19,960 nucleotides of DNA, taken from positions 1 to 19,960 of the forward strand of contig JAGLYR010000044.1 of NCBI GenBank assembly GCA_023132135.1, in the 5' to 3' direction. The translations under genes were made by a program, and so were the position numbers. The notes beneath the pieces were generated by a model. That model ran no database searches and was not told the DNA's origin. It was given only the letters and a program-made list of their open reading frames with translations. Below are positions 1 to 8,368 of this stretch, one piece after another. The DNA comes from Candidatus Eiseniibacteriota bacterium (GTDB taxonomy: Bacteria > Arandabacterota > Arandabacteria > JAGLYR01). Positions within the stretch are counted from its first letter, which is position 1; the number at the start of each line of letters is the position of its first letter.

Positions 1-33
1 CTCCGGGGGCTTCAACCCCTCCAATGCCCTAGG

Positions 34-1053
34 CTACGGCCTTCTCCTCAGTTGCCCACACGCTGCGTCTATGGATCCGCCCTTTTCCCTTCGCACCGTG
101 ATCTTCCCCCGCTTTTCCTCAACATTCCCGACGAATTCCTCGATGGCGCCGTCATCCGGACACTCAAATGGGAGACCGGCAACAGGATTGTAGGGAATCA
201 GGTTGATCTTCGCGTCCAGCTCCCGGGAAATGCTGGCCAGCTGGAACGCTTGCTTCTGTGAATCATTGATCCCCTTGAGCAGTGTGTACTCAAAGGTCAC
301 CTGGCGACCCGTTCTATCGCGGTAGACCTGGCATGCCTCAAGGACCTCCTCCAGAGGATAGCGGTTCTCCGCGGGAACCAGCACCGACCGGGTCTCGCTG
401 TCCGGAGCGTGGAGAGAAACCGATAGGTTCCACTGCTTTCCCTCTTTGGAGAGACGGCGGATTCCGGGCACGATCCCGCAGGTGGAGATGGTGATCCTCC
501 GGGCCCCGATGCCCATTCCCCCCGGGGCGTTGATGACATTCAGAGCTTCGATCACATTCTCGTAGTTCAGAAGTGGTTCCCCTATACCCATGACCACGAT
601 CCGGTTGGGAGCTTCTTCCTCCCTTGCGGCCTCGTGAATCACCTGATCCACAATCTCGTCCGGCGCCAGGTCGCGAACAAAACCGTCTCGTCCACTGGCG
701 CAGAACGGACAGCGGATGGGGCAGCCAACCTGTGTCGAAAGACACACCGTGCGCCTGCGCGGCGAGGGAATCCAAACCGTCTCGACGGTCTCTCCATCGC
801 GGAGCCTGTAGAGGGTTTTTCGTGTCCCGTCCTTCTCCCCGCGGCAGTCCACGGACTGGACCGAGTTCAGATCAAAATGCCCTGCCAGCTCGTTGCGGAG
901 AGCCTTCGGCAGGTTGCTCATCGCGTCGAACTCGATCGCCCAGTGGCGGTATATCCACTCCAGAAGCTGCCCGACACGGTAGCGGGGATGATGGCGGTTC
1001 TCGAACCAGGAGCGGAGGTTCTCGGTAGATTGTGACTTGAGTGGTGTTTTCAT
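34..1053 (-). CDS. rlmN: 23S rRNA (adenine2503-C2)-methyltransferase / tRNA A37 methyltransferase RlmN
   Basis: Radical-SAM enzyme that methylates C2 of A2503 in 23S rRNA and, in known members, A37 of some tRNAs; cytoplasmic. The 339-residue length is normal for the family. The [4Fe-4S] Cys motif CPIRCPFC gives C111, C115 and C118. The SAM-binding GIGEPLLNY is at 156-164. The methyl-carrier cysteine is C332 in IDAACGQL, and the second conserved Cys is C104 in TVCLSTQ. All key residues are present, so the gene looks functional. I chose the ATG at 1051-1053 because family homology starts there; the frame is open 30 codons further upstream, but that stretch lies inside tdk and is low-complexity basic sequence. 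The start lies one base after the tdk stop, so translational coupling is likely; no strong Shine-Dalgarno is visible. It is the last gene of a three-gene operon. Confidence 0.96.
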   Translation of the reverse strand: MKTPLKSQSTENLRSWFENRHHPRYRVGQLLEWIYRHWAIEFDAMSNLPKALRNELAGHFDLNSVQSVDCRGEKDGTRKTLYRLRDGETVETVWIPSPRRRTVCLSTQVGCPIRCPFCASGRDGFVRDLAPDEIVDQVIHEAAREEEAPNRIVVMGIGEPLLNYENVIEALNVINAPGGMGIGARRITISTCGIVPGIRRLSKEGKQWNLSVSLHAPDSETRSVLVPAENRYPLEEVLEACQVYRDRTGRQVTFEYTLLKGINDSQKQAFQLASISRELDAKINLIPYNPVAGLPFECPDDGAIEEFVGNVEEKRGKITVRREKGGSIDAACGQLRRRP

Positions 1054-1054
1054 C

Positions 1055-1648
1055 TTACTCGCTCGGCATCTCCAACTCCGTTTGCTCAACAACGAATGGC
1101 CGGAAGCACTTCCGGCACCGCGCTTCGTACGAGTCGGCTGCACCCACCTGCACCTGGCTGGCGCCTCCCGAGATCCGCTGGGAGCGGTTGGCTGGATTTC
1201 CGCACACGGTGCAGATGGCCAGTTGCTTGGTCACATACTCGGCGACAGTCATCAGTCCCGGGGCTGGACCAAAAGGCTGACCCTTGTAGTCCTGGTCCAG
1301 GGCCGCGACGATGACCCGCACTCCGCGGCCGGCCATCGCCTCACACACTTCCGGAAGACACCGGTCGAAGAACTGTCCCTCGTCGATGCCAACCACATCT
1401 GCGTCGGGGCGGAGCTTCTCCAGGATTTCCCGGGAGGAATTCACGGAAATGCTCTCCAGCGACGTGTCGTCGTGGGAAACGATCTCTCCCTTGCTGTAGC
1501 GGGAGTCGATCCCCGGTTTGAACACCTGGACCTTCTGCTTGGCAATCCGGGCCAGCCGCAACCTCCGGATCAGCTCTTCCGTCTTGCCCGAGAACATGCT
1601 GCCGACGATTACTTCAATCCAGCCGACATCGCGCGGCGTGATGTGCAT
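1055..1648 (-). CDS. tdk: Thymidine kinase, type II (TK1-like)
   Basis: Phosphorylates thymidine to dTMP with ATP in pyrimidine salvage; cytoplasmic. The 197-residue protein has a P-loop GSMFSGKT (16-23), the Walker-B/catalytic segment GIDEGQFF with D89 and E90, and four zinc-type cysteines C146, C149, C178 and C181 (CxxC pairs). This is the standard type II layout. The start at 1646-1648 gives the expected N-terminus just before the P-loop. It overlaps the upstream deaminase stop by one base (TGATG), with an AGGA about 8 nt upstream. The open frame extends much further upstream but only as antisense-free overlap with the deaminase gene, so the longer start was rejected. It is the middle gene of the deaminase-tdk-rlmN operon. 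Confidence 0.95.
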   Translation of the reverse strand: MHITPRDVGWIEVIVGSMFSGKTEELIRRLRLARIAKQKVQVFKPGIDSRYSKGEIVSHDDTSLESISVNSSREILEKLRPDADVVGIDEGQFFDRCLPEVCEAMAGRGVRVIVAALDQDYKGQPFGPAPGLMTVAEYVTKQLAICTVCGNPANRSQRISGGASQVQVGAADSYEARCRKCFRPFVVEQTELEMPSE

Positions 1649-2118
1649 CAGTATGTCCTGTCTCCATGCAAGCTCTTCCAGAGCCTCGCCACTTCGAGGC
1701 ACTCTTCTCTCAGGAACGGTCCCTCCACCTTCAAGGGACTTCCTCCCTCCTCCTTCATCCTCGCATTGGAGATGGTGAGTTCCTGGAATCCCAACTCCCG
1801 GGCATCCTCGATTGTGATGCCGTAGTAGACCTTTCTCAGCTTCGCCCAGTGACAGGCGGAGAAACACATCGGACAGGGCTCACCCACCGAGTAGATGTCC
1901 GAGCCTTCCAGATCGATGGTCGCCAGCGCCTTGCAGGCTGCCCGGATGGCATTCATCTCTCCGTGGGCCGTGGGATCATTGTCCTGCCAGACCGTGTTGT
2001 GACCGGACGCTATCACTCTTCCGTCCTTTACGATCACGGCGGCAAAGGGGGCCTGCCCCTTCTCCACACCTTCCCGGCATTTCTCTATGGCCATGCGCAT
2101 GTAGTCTTCAGGTGTCAT
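1648..2118 (-). CDS. Nucleoside/guanine deaminase-like cytidine deaminase superfamily protein
   Basis: A 156-residue zinc-dependent deaminase of the CMP/dCMP deaminase fold. The zinc/catalytic motifs are complete: AHGEMNAIRAA (H52, proton-shuttle E54) and PCPMC (C82, C85). Length and the NDPTAHGE...EPCPMC pattern resemble bacterial guanine deaminases (GuaD, also near 156 aa) more than the tRNA adenosine deaminase TadA, but the substrate cannot be fixed by eye. HGE replaces the commoner HAE. The ATG at 2116-2118 has AGGA about 9 nt upstream. It is the first gene of an operon with tdk; together they suggest nucleobase or deoxynucleoside salvage. A dCMP deaminase role beside tdk is a plausible alternative. 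Confidence 0.85.
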   Translation of the reverse strand: MTPEDYMRMAIEKCREGVEKGQAPFAAVIVKDGRVIASGHNTVWQDNDPTAHGEMNAIRAACKALATIDLEGSDIYSVGEPCPMCFSACHWAKLRKVYYGITIEDARELGFQELTISNARMKEEGGSPLKVEGPFLREECLEVARLWKSLHGDRTY

Positions 2119-2179
2119 CGCTGTTCATCCTGTCGAGAGTGGATCCGAACGGTCACCATACACACCTCGCGCTCCGCAA

Positions 2180-2360
2180 TCAAGAATTGAATGGTCTGTT
2201 CCAGAATACTCGGTCACGAAATACTCGGGCGAGTGACAAGTGACAAGTGTCGAGTGTCAAGGAAATAGGGCAATAGACCCCAATGCTAGTCGCTTGTCAC
2301 CCGTCACCTGTCACTGAGGCGAGAATTGAATGGCCTATCCCAGAATACTCGGTCCTAGTG
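2180..2360. repeat. Mosaic repeat locus 1: heptad arrays plus 32-nt flanking units
   Basis: Most of the 2119-2425 gap is occupied by a composite repeat. Two near-identical 32-nt units (2184-2215 and 2323-2354, 3 mismatches by eye) flank the locus. Between them are four 7-mers of GTGACAA type (2233-2260) and three 7-mers of the complementary TTGTCAC type (2294-2314), separated by about 33 nt. The two arrays can pair into an imperfect hairpin. The linker 2259-2302 closely matches 4604-4646 in locus 2. No reading frame or transposase is associated. The rest of the gap shows nothing I recognise. Confidence 0.8.
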
Positions 2361-2425
2361 CCGTGTCCCAGGAGTATCCTGCCATTTCGGCGACGCTCGC
2401 AGCAGGGATTCATGAATAACCCAGG

Positions 2426-4420
2426 CTAGTCCGAAATACCCAGGTAGTGTCCGGTTGCCAGAATCAGGCTTTCCGTGCTCCGGGGCGCCTGGGCCATGAA
2501 CCCGGCAAACGCTTCGATGGTTCTCCCCGCCAGTTCGCGGTATCTCGCCTCTCCCGTGAGCCGGGACAGGCGAATCAGCACGCAGGCGGCGACCCCGTTT
2601 CCCGACGGAATCGCCCGGTCGAGGGGATCCCTGGACCGGGTCAGAAGCTCCTCGTGGTCGTCGGCCACAAAGAAGAACCCTCCACGATCGTCGTCATGGT
2701 AGTGCTCGATCAGGACCTCCACCAGCGCCCGGGCCTCTTCCAGGTACAGCGGGTTGCCCGTGGCCTCGTGGAGGTCCAGCAGCCCGGCGGCCGTGAAGGC
2801 GTAGTCGTCCAGATAGGCATGCAGGGTCGCCCGGCCGTCCCGGTACGAGCGGAAGAGCCGGCCTTCCCTTCGCATCTCCGTGAGCAGGAACTCGGCTGCC
2901 TTTTCCGCCGCCGCTGTGTATTTCGGCTCGTCCAAGTGCTGCCCCGCGTGGGCCAGACTCCCGATCATGAGGCCGTTCCAGGAGGCCAGCACTTTGTCGT
3001 CCAGATGCGGCCACACGCGGCGATTTCGAACGTCCAGAAGCTTCGCGCGATCCTCGGCGAGCCGGCATTCGAGAGCGCTGCGTTCGATCTTCTCGACCTT
3101 GGCACTCACGTCAAGAGATCTGGGAAGGAACAGGAGATTGGTTCCCGGCCGATGTCCCGTCGCTTCATCCTGGTAGTTTCCCGCCCCCTCCACTCCATAG
3201 ACGCGGCCGAAGACCTCGCCCCGGTCTTCTCCCAGGATGGACAGGATCTCCTTCCTGTCCCACAGATAGAACTTGCCCTCCTCGCCCTCGCTGTCGGCGT
3301 CCAGGGCACAGTAGAACCCTCCCCGCTCATCCACCATGTCCCGCAGCACCCATTCGCAGATCTCTGTTGCGATATCCCGGTACTTCCCGTCGCCCGTGAT
3401 GCGGTATGCATCCACGTAAATCCGCACGAGCTGCGCGTTGTCGTAGAGCATTTTCTCGAAGTGCGGAAGGAACCATTTCGCGTCCGTTGAGTACCGGTGG
3501 AATCCCCCACCTACATGATCCCGAATTCCCCCCTCCGCCATCGCATCCAGCGTACGGGTTGCCATGGGCAGGAGAGCTTCATCCTGCGTCCGGTCGTATT
3601 CGTAGAAGAGCAGCCGGAGCGATCCATGGGGCGGAAACTTGGGCGCCCCGCCGAATCCTCCCCACCACTCGTCGAACGCGCTTCGAATACTCCCGATGGC
3701 CCCCTCCACAAGGTCCCGGGTCGGCTCCCCGAACCCGGGAGTCTCCGCTCCCCCGGCGATGCGCCGCATGGTCGCAGAAAGATCCGCGGCCCGTTTCTCG
3801 ATGTCCGCCCGGCGCGTATCCCAGAATTCCGCAAGCGTCCGCAGAAGTGTTTTTAGTCCCGGGCGCCCGCGCCGATCGTCCGGGGGGAAGTAGGTTCCCG
3901 CGTGCCACGGCCGTCCGTCGGGCATGAGCCAGACAGAGTTCGGCCACCCCCCGTGCCCGGTCATGAGCTGGGTCGCGTTCATGTATATTTCGTCGACATC
4001 CGGGCGCTCTTCACGATCAATCTTGATGGGCACGAAGTGCTCATTGAGGAGAGCGGCGATCTCTTCGTTCTCGAAGGACTCCCGCTCCATCACGTGGCAC
4101 CAGTGACAGGTGGAGTAGCCTACGGAGAGGAAGATCGGTTTGTCTTCCTTTCTGGCCTTCTCGAATGCCTCGTCGCCCCAGGGATACCAGTCGACGGGGT
4201 TCTGCGCATGCTGGAGAAGATAGGGGCTGGTCTCGTGAATGAGACGGTTGTACTGCGAACCTCCGTCGGGAGGCAGCATTGTGATCTCCTCATCGGATAG
4301 AGTCGGCACGGTCCGGTGGGCTTCTTCCGGCGGCGCTTCGCAGCCGAGAGTGACAAAACCCAGGGTTGCCGTCACGAGAACGGCAACCCTGTATACCAAG
4401 GCCACCCGGAGATGATTCAT
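2426..4420 (-). CDS. Thioredoxin-domain DUF255 (YyaL/SSP411-like) protein with lipoprotein-like signal
   Basis: The 664-residue protein belongs to the DUF255/spermatogenesis-associated-20 family, with an N-terminal thioredoxin-like domain followed by an alpha/alpha-barrel domain of the N-acylglucosamine-2-epimerase/glycosidase type. The family signatures [25 protein letters not shown] and [14 protein letters not shown] are clear; the redox-like pair is C105/C108. The barrel half contains [20 protein letters not shown] and [10 protein letters not shown]. The N-terminus (about residues 1-27) is hydrophobic and ends VTLGC (C27), suggesting a lipoprotein or secreted form, although T at -3 makes the lipobox imperfect. 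The molecular function of this family is not established. The ATG has no obvious Shine-Dalgarno. It appears monocistronic and is bracketed by related repeat loci. Confidence 0.9.
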   Translation of the reverse strand: MNHLRVALVYRVAVLVTATLGFVTLGCEAPPEEAHRTVPTLSDEEITMLPPDGGSQYNRLIHETSPYLLQHAQNPVDWYPWGDEAFEKARKEDKPIFLSVGYSTCHWCHVMERESFENEEIAALLNEHFVPIKIDREERPDVDEIYMNATQLMTGHGGWPNSVWLMPDGRPWHAGTYFPPDDRRGRPGLKTLLRTLAEFWDTRRADIEKRAADLSATMRRIAGGAETPGFGEPTRDLVEGAIGSIRSAFDEWWGGFGGAPKFPPHGSLRLLFYEYDRTQDEALLPMATRTLDAMAEGGIRDHVGGGFHRYSTDAKWFLPHFEKMLYDNAQLVRIYVDAYRITGDGKYRDIATEICEWVLRDMVDERGGFYCALDADSEGEEGKFYLWDRKEILSILGEDRGEVFGRVYGVEGAGNYQDEATGHRPGTNLLFLPRSLDVSAKVEKIERSALECRLAEDRAKLLDVRNRRVWPHLDDKVLASWNGLMIGSLAHAGQHLDEPKYTAAAEKAAEFLLTEMRREGRLFRSYRDGRATLHAYLDDYAFTAAGLLDLHEATGNPLYLEEARALVEVLIEHYHDDDRGGFFFVADDHEELLTRSRDPLDRAIPSGNGVAACVLIRLSRLTGEARYRELAGRTIEAFAGFMAQAPRSTESLILATGHYLGISD

Positions 4421-4470
4421 ACGACAAGATAAGAAGATGACCGGACGTGGTCAACCGGATGTGACGTGTT

Positions 4471-4650
4471 GGATTGAATGGTCTGTTCCGGAATACTCAA
4501 TCCTAGTCGCTTGTCACCGATCACCTGTCACCTGTCACTGACTCCGGGCCAGCGCCCGGCCCGCGTGACGTGGGCGAGTGACAAGTGTCGAGTGTCAAGT
4601 GTCGAGGAAATCGGGCAACAGACCCCAATCCTAGTCGCTTGTCACCTTTT
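4471..4650. repeat. Mosaic repeat locus 2: heptad arrays between DUF255 gene and pckG
   Basis: This is a second copy of the composite repeat. It has one 32-nt unit (4471-4502), four TTGTCAC-type heptads (4511-4538), a small GC hairpin CCGGGC-CAGC-GCCCGG near 4544-4559, four GTGACAA/GTGTCGA-type heptads (4578-4605), then the linker also seen in locus 1 and one more TTGTCAC (4639-4645). A 21-nt segment is perfectly repeated within the locus at 4498-4518 and 4626-4646, and recurs with one mismatch at 2281-2301. It ends within about 10 nt of the pckG stop codon, so it would be transcribed as the pckG 3' end. Confidence 0.8.
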
Positions 4651-4655
4651 CTGTG

Positions 4656-6446
4656 TCAGAGTCCGAGCCGTTTCCGCGCGTTCGCCATCTGGGTGCGCAT
4701 TCTGGGCGGCACGCGGTCGCCGAAGCGGGCCATGAATTCCTCGACCTCGGGGATTTCGGCCTTCCACGCGTCGACGTCCACTCGCAGTAGTTCGGCCCAG
4801 TCCTCGGCCGACACGTCCAGGCCCTCGAGTTCCAGCGCTCCGTCGGCAGGCAGGCGGCCGATCGGCGTGTCCACCGCCTCGGCCTTTCCATCCACTCGCT
4901 CGCACATCCACTTCAGCACGCGGCTGTTCTCCCCGAAGCCCGGCCACAGCCATCGCCCGTCCGGATTCTTCCGGAACCAGTTCACGTAGAAGATCTTCGG
5001 CGCCTTCCCGCCCAGCCGATCGCTCATCGTGAACCAGTGCTGCCAGTAGTCGGCCATGTTGTAGCCGCAGAAAGGATGCATGGCGAAGGGATCCCGGCGG
5101 ATCGTGCCCTTCACGTCCAGCGCGGCGGCCGTCTTCTCCGACGCCGCCGTGGCGGCCAGGTACACGCCGTGGTCCCAGTCGAACGCTTCCGTCACGAGCG
5201 GCACGACGTGCGTCCGCCGCCCGCCGAAGAGGAAGATGTCGATCGGCACGCCATCGGGCGCTTCCCAGTCCGGGCAGATGATCGGGCACTGCCGGCATGG
5301 GGCCGTGAAGCGCGCATTCGGGTTGGCGCCCGGCTCGCCGGAGGCCGGCGTCCACTCCCGGCCCTTCCAGTCAATCCCGTGCTCGCAGGGCTCGTCCATC
5401 CCCTCCCACCAGATGTCGTGGTCGTCGGTGAGGACGCAATTGGTGAAAATGGCGTTTTCCCGAATCGATTCCATCGCCATCGGGTTCGACTTGTACGACG
5501 TCCCCGGCGCCACGCCAAAGAACCCGGACTCCGGGTTGATCGCACGCAGCGACCCGTCCGGAGCAATCTTCATCCAGGCGATGTCGTCGCCGATGCATTC
5601 GGCCTTCCAGCCCGGAATCGTCGGCTGGAGCATCGCAAGGTTCGTCTTCCCGCATGCCGACGGAAACGCCCCGGCGATGTGATACTGCCGTCCCTCGGGA
5701 CTCGTGAACCTCAGGATCAACATGTGTTCCGCCATCCAGCCCTCGCGATGGGCCATGGCGGACGCTATGCGGAGCGCCAGGCACTTCTTCCCGAGGAGCG
5801 CGTTGCCGCCGTAGCCCGAGCCGTAGCTCCAGATGAGGTTCTCCTCGGGGAAGTGCGAGATGTACTTCTGTTCCATCGGCGCGCAGGGCCAGGGGACGTC
5901 CTTCTGTCCCGGCTCGAGCGGGGCGCCCACCGAGTGGAGGCAGGGGATGAAGTCCCCGTCGTCGCCCAGCCGTTCGAGCACCTTCGTGCCGACCCGCGTC
6001 ACGATCTCCATGTTGGCCACAACGTACGGGCTGTCCGTGATCTCGATGCCGATCTTCGAAATCGGCGAGTCGATGGGGCCCATGCAGAAGGGAATTACGT
6101 AGAGCGTGCGGCCCCGCATGCAACCATCGTACAGCACCCGCATCGTCTTCTTCAGTTCGTCCGGATCCATCCAGTTGTTCGTCGGTCCCGCGTCTTCCTC
6201 CTTGCGGGAGGCGATGTAGGTGCGGACTTCCACGCGGGCCACGTCCGAGGGGGCGGAGCGGAAGAGGACGGAGTTCGGTCGTTTCTCGGGATTGACGCGG
6301 ACCGAGGCGCCGGACCGGACGGTCCCCTCGACGATGCGGTCGTACTCCTCCTGCGAGCCGTCGCACCAGTAGACTTCGTCGGGCTTGCAGAGCGCCTGGA
6401 TTTCCTCCACCCATGCGAGGAGTTTCTTGTTCCTGGTAGGTGCCAC
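4656..6446 (-). CDS. pckG: Phosphoenolpyruvate carboxykinase (GTP)
   Basis: Catalyses oxaloacetate + GTP to PEP + GDP + CO2, the entry to gluconeogenesis (or the reverse, anaplerotic direction). The 596-residue length is typical of the GTP-dependent class. Visible signatures are the PEPCK P-loop with its hyper-reactive Cys, FPSACGKTN (261-269); the kinase-2 segment GDDIAWM from 286; the substrate region [10 protein letters not shown] (212-221); and the Asn/Arg-rich lid segment [19 protein letters not shown]. The start is GTG at 6444-6446, supported by AGGAGG seven bases upstream. A sigma70-like promoter and a leader hairpin lie just upstream. It is a single-gene unit, with heptad repeats upstream of the promoter and immediately downstream of the stop. 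Confidence 0.97.
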   Translation of the reverse strand: MAPTRNKKLLAWVEEIQALCKPDEVYWCDGSQEEYDRIVEGTVRSGASVRVNPEKRPNSVLFRSAPSDVARVEVRTYIASRKEEDAGPTNNWMDPDELKKTMRVLYDGCMRGRTLYVIPFCMGPIDSPISKIGIEITDSPYVVANMEIVTRVGTKVLERLGDDGDFIPCLHSVGAPLEPGQKDVPWPCAPMEQKYISHFPEENLIWSYGSGYGGNALLGKKCLALRIASAMAHREGWMAEHMLILRFTSPEGRQYHIAGAFPSACGKTNLAMLQPTIPGWKAECIGDDIAWMKIAPDGSLRAINPESGFFGVAPGTSYKSNPMAMESIRENAIFTNCVLTDDHDIWWEGMDEPCEHGIDWKGREWTPASGEPGANPNARFTAPCRQCPIICPDWEAPDGVPIDIFLFGGRRTHVVPLVTEAFDWDHGVYLAATAASEKTAAALDVKGTIRRDPFAMHPFCGYNMADYWQHWFTMSDRLGGKAPKIFYVNWFRKNPDGRWLWPGFGENSRVLKWMCERVDGKAEAVDTPIGRLPADGALELEGLDVSAEDWAELLRVDVDAWKAEIPEVEEFMARFGDRVPPRMRTQMANARKRLGL

Positions 6447-6491
6447 GCCTCGTCCTCCTGCCGTCGTGTGCCGGTCGGCACGGTCCGTAGA

Positions 6492-6520
6492 GCCCGGGCG
6501 GCGCGAATGCCGCCTCGGGC
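6492..6520 (-). promoter_or_regulatory. Hairpin in pckG leader
   Basis: An 11-bp GC-rich stem pairs 6492-6502 with 6509-6520, with one bulged base and a 6-nt loop. It lies between the proposed pckG promoter and the ribosome binding site. There is no T-tract on either side, so it is not a standard terminator. It could stabilise the mRNA or regulate it; function is unknown. Confidence 0.4.
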
Positions 6521-6529
6521 GAACCGCTT

Positions 6530-6558
6530 ATCATGCACCGGCGCGGGGAGGATGTCAA
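6530..6558 (-). promoter_or_regulatory. Putative sigma70 promoter of pckG
   Basis: Read on the minus strand, a perfect TTGACA (6558-6553) is followed after 17 bp by CATGAT (6535-6530), four of six matches to the -10 consensus. Transcription would start near 6523, giving a leader of about 75 nt with a hairpin. The heptad repeat element begins at 6559, touching the -35 box. The -10 is only moderate, so this remains a prediction. Confidence 0.5.
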
Positions 6559-6675
6559 GCGAGAGAGGCGATAGCCGAAAACCGAGAGCCGAAAGCCGAG
6601 AGCCGAAAACCGAGAGCCCACTCGGCCTTTGCTCTCAGGTCTTTGACTTTCCGGCTTTCGGATTTCGCCTCTCGC
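6559..6675. repeat. Mosaic repeat locus 3: AGCCGAA-type heptad array with inverted partner
   Basis: Six consecutive 7-mers alternate between AGCCGAA/AGCCGAG and AACCGAG (6573-6614). About 28 nt further on, a shorter array of the complementary type (CGGCTTT, CGGATTT, CGCCTCT; about 6651-6671) runs in the same period. The outer ends (6559-6590 and 6642-6675) are imperfect inverted repeats beginning GCGAGAG, so the element can fold into a long hairpin. The heptad sequence differs from loci 1 and 2, but the period and inverted layout are the same. The remainder of the gap (6676-6913) holds no gene I can support; it has only a small CAGCTTA direct repeat and an ATTACGTAAT palindrome at 6894-6903. 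Confidence 0.75.
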
Positions 6676-6913
6676 AGCACTTCAGGGGACGTTGTCAGCT
6701 TAATCAGCTTATTGTGCCCTCCCGGCGCCACCGATCCATGTCTGATCGGCAAGGGGGATTCTCTTCGATCCGGGCCCCGAGCCCGGGTCAAGGTCCGATT
6801 GAGCCGCGGTCGCGAACCACGAATATCGTAACTCCAATTTCCACAAATCGTTTTACAATTGAGTAGTGTGTCCCGAAATACCCCGAAAGACCCATTACGT
6901 AATACGCATGGTC

Positions 6914-8263
6914 CTACTGTATGTACCCCAGCGCCTTCAGCTTCTCTCTCGCTTCCTCGTCCAGATCCGGTGCCTCATCGCAATCCGTCCGTGCTTCTGC
7001 GATCCATTCTTTTAGCTTCTTCCTCAACTCGGCGGCGCGCTCGGGCTCGGATTCGGCAAGGTTCAGCAGCTCTCCCCGATCCTCGGTCAACCGATAGAGT
7101 TCCTCCCCCTTCTCGGTGTCCAGGATGTACTTCCACTCTTCCGTGCGAATGGCATGCTGCTTTCCATCAACCCCTGCCATGTTCGGCTTCTGGTAGAGTC
7201 TTCGTTCCAGAAAGGCGGGTTCGGGCCGGACATCCTCGCCCCGAATGAGGGGCATCAGGCTTCTCCCCTCGCCCCCCTGTGGCAACCGCACTCCCAACCA
7301 GTCGCAGACGGTCGGCATCACGTCCACGCTCTGCACCAATGCGTCAATCCTCCTGCCACTGTCCTGGTTCTCGGGGAAGACAAATGCCAGCGCAATGCGG
7401 ACCGAAGATTCATACAGGAACAAACCATGCCGACAGTAGAATGCATGGTCAAAACTCTCGCCATGGTCGGAGACAAACACAATCAGGCTATTCTCCAGTA
7501 GGCCCCGCGCCGCCAGATCGGTGAGCAGGACGCCGATTTGATCATCCGCGTGAGCGATCTCGCCATCGTACAGCCGGACGTAGTGATGAAGCCCGAGCGA
7601 AAGATCAAAGGCCCTGCCGACAGCAACGATGGCGTCGTCCATGGTATTGAGCGGACCCTCCGGCGGGGGTCGCTCATCACCGAGCGTCGACCCGGTGTGG
7701 AATTCGTAGGGCCGATGCGGTTCGAAGTAGTGCACCCACAGGAAATGCGGGCCGGAGGGCAGGTCATTTAGATAGGCGGCTATCCTCGCGTTTGTTCCTT
7801 CCGCCGAGCGTTCCTTATCCCGAAAATCATCGTCGAATGTGTCGAATCCCAATCCGAGCCCCGAGGACTCGTCGGACACCGTGTAGCTGCTGACGAAAGC
7901 CGCGCAACGGTAGCCCTGCTCCGAGAGCAGCTCGGCAAGACTCACGATGCCCTCTCTAAGTGGCATGCCGTTCATGCGGGACCCGTGAGTGTGCGGGTAC
8001 GTTCCCGTCATGATTGAACAGAAGGACGGAGCCGTCATAGGCATCTGGCATACAGCTTGCGCAAACAGAACCCCTCGGGAAACGAGTGCATCAATTGTTG
8101 GAGAGGTCGGACGATCGTATCCACAGCACCCAAGGTGGTCCGGGCGCAGGGTGTCAACGGATATGAGAATGATGTTTGGGCGCGAACTCTCAAACCAGCC
8201 CGCCCAGAATGCGAGAGTCAGAACAAGAACGAAAGCGACAATGACAGCAAGGATGCTCTTCAT
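6914..8263 (-). CDS. Sulfatase-like hydrolase (alkaline phosphatase superfamily) with Thr at the nucleophile position
   Basis: The 449-residue protein has an N-terminal membrane anchor (about 4-22). Family motifs are NIILISVDTLRPDHLG (D37), EPHRPY (H183), YDGEIAHAD (from 232) and VSDHGESFDH (D266, H267), plus the usual C-terminal KALGYIQ. The segment that should read C/S-x-P-x-R is T77-A-P-S-F81 in MTAPSFCSIMTGTYP. The residue normally converted to formylglycine is therefore Thr, and the following Arg is Phe. By family knowledge, Thr serves directly as nucleophile in related phosphodiesterases and phosphoglycerol/phosphoethanolamine transferases, so true sulfatase activity is doubtful. The active site should face the periplasm or outside. 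ATG with GGAG five or six bases upstream. It follows the OPA-type transporter by 105 nt and may share its transcript. Confidence 0.88.
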   Translation of the reverse strand: MKSILAVIVAFVLVLTLAFWAGWFESSRPNIILISVDTLRPDHLGCCGYDRPTSPTIDALVSRGVLFAQAVCQMPMTAPSFCSIMTGTYPHTHGSRMNGMPLREGIVSLAELLSEQGYRCAAFVSSYTVSDESSGLGLGFDTFDDDFRDKERSAEGTNARIAAYLNDLPSGPHFLWVHYFEPHRPYEFHTGSTLGDERPPPEGPLNTMDDAIVAVGRAFDLSLGLHHYVRLYDGEIAHADDQIGVLLTDLAARGLLENSLIVFVSDHGESFDHAFYCRHGLFLYESSVRIALAFVFPENQDSGRRIDALVQSVDVMPTVCDWLGVRLPQGGEGRSLMPLIRGEDVRPEPAFLERRLYQKPNMAGVDGKQHAIRTEEWKYILDTEKGEELYRLTEDRGELLNLAESEPERAAELRKKLKEWIAEARTDCDEAPDLDEEAREKLKALGYIQ

Positions 8264-8368
8264 ATCAGCTCCATACGAACAGTAAGCTAGTCCTCGCGTT
8301 CTTGGAATAGGCCACCAGACTCCCCTAGCAACTCTGGCACGGGCTGTTTGGGAGAAAAGTTGGCAGCG

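Noticed and set aside
5-20. GGGG/CCCC hairpin just after the rlmN stop as a terminator
   Set aside because: Stem of only 4-5 bp and the sequence beyond it is outside the window, so a T-tract cannot be checked.
2180-2360. Heptad arrays as a CRISPR array
   Set aside because: The repeats are 7 nt with no spacers and appear in inverted orientation; no cas genes are present.
5037-6866. 609-codon plus-strand ORF opposite pckG
   Set aside because: Low-complexity Arg/His/Val-rich translation without motifs; it is the antisense shadow of an obvious GTP-PEPCK in GC-rich DNA.
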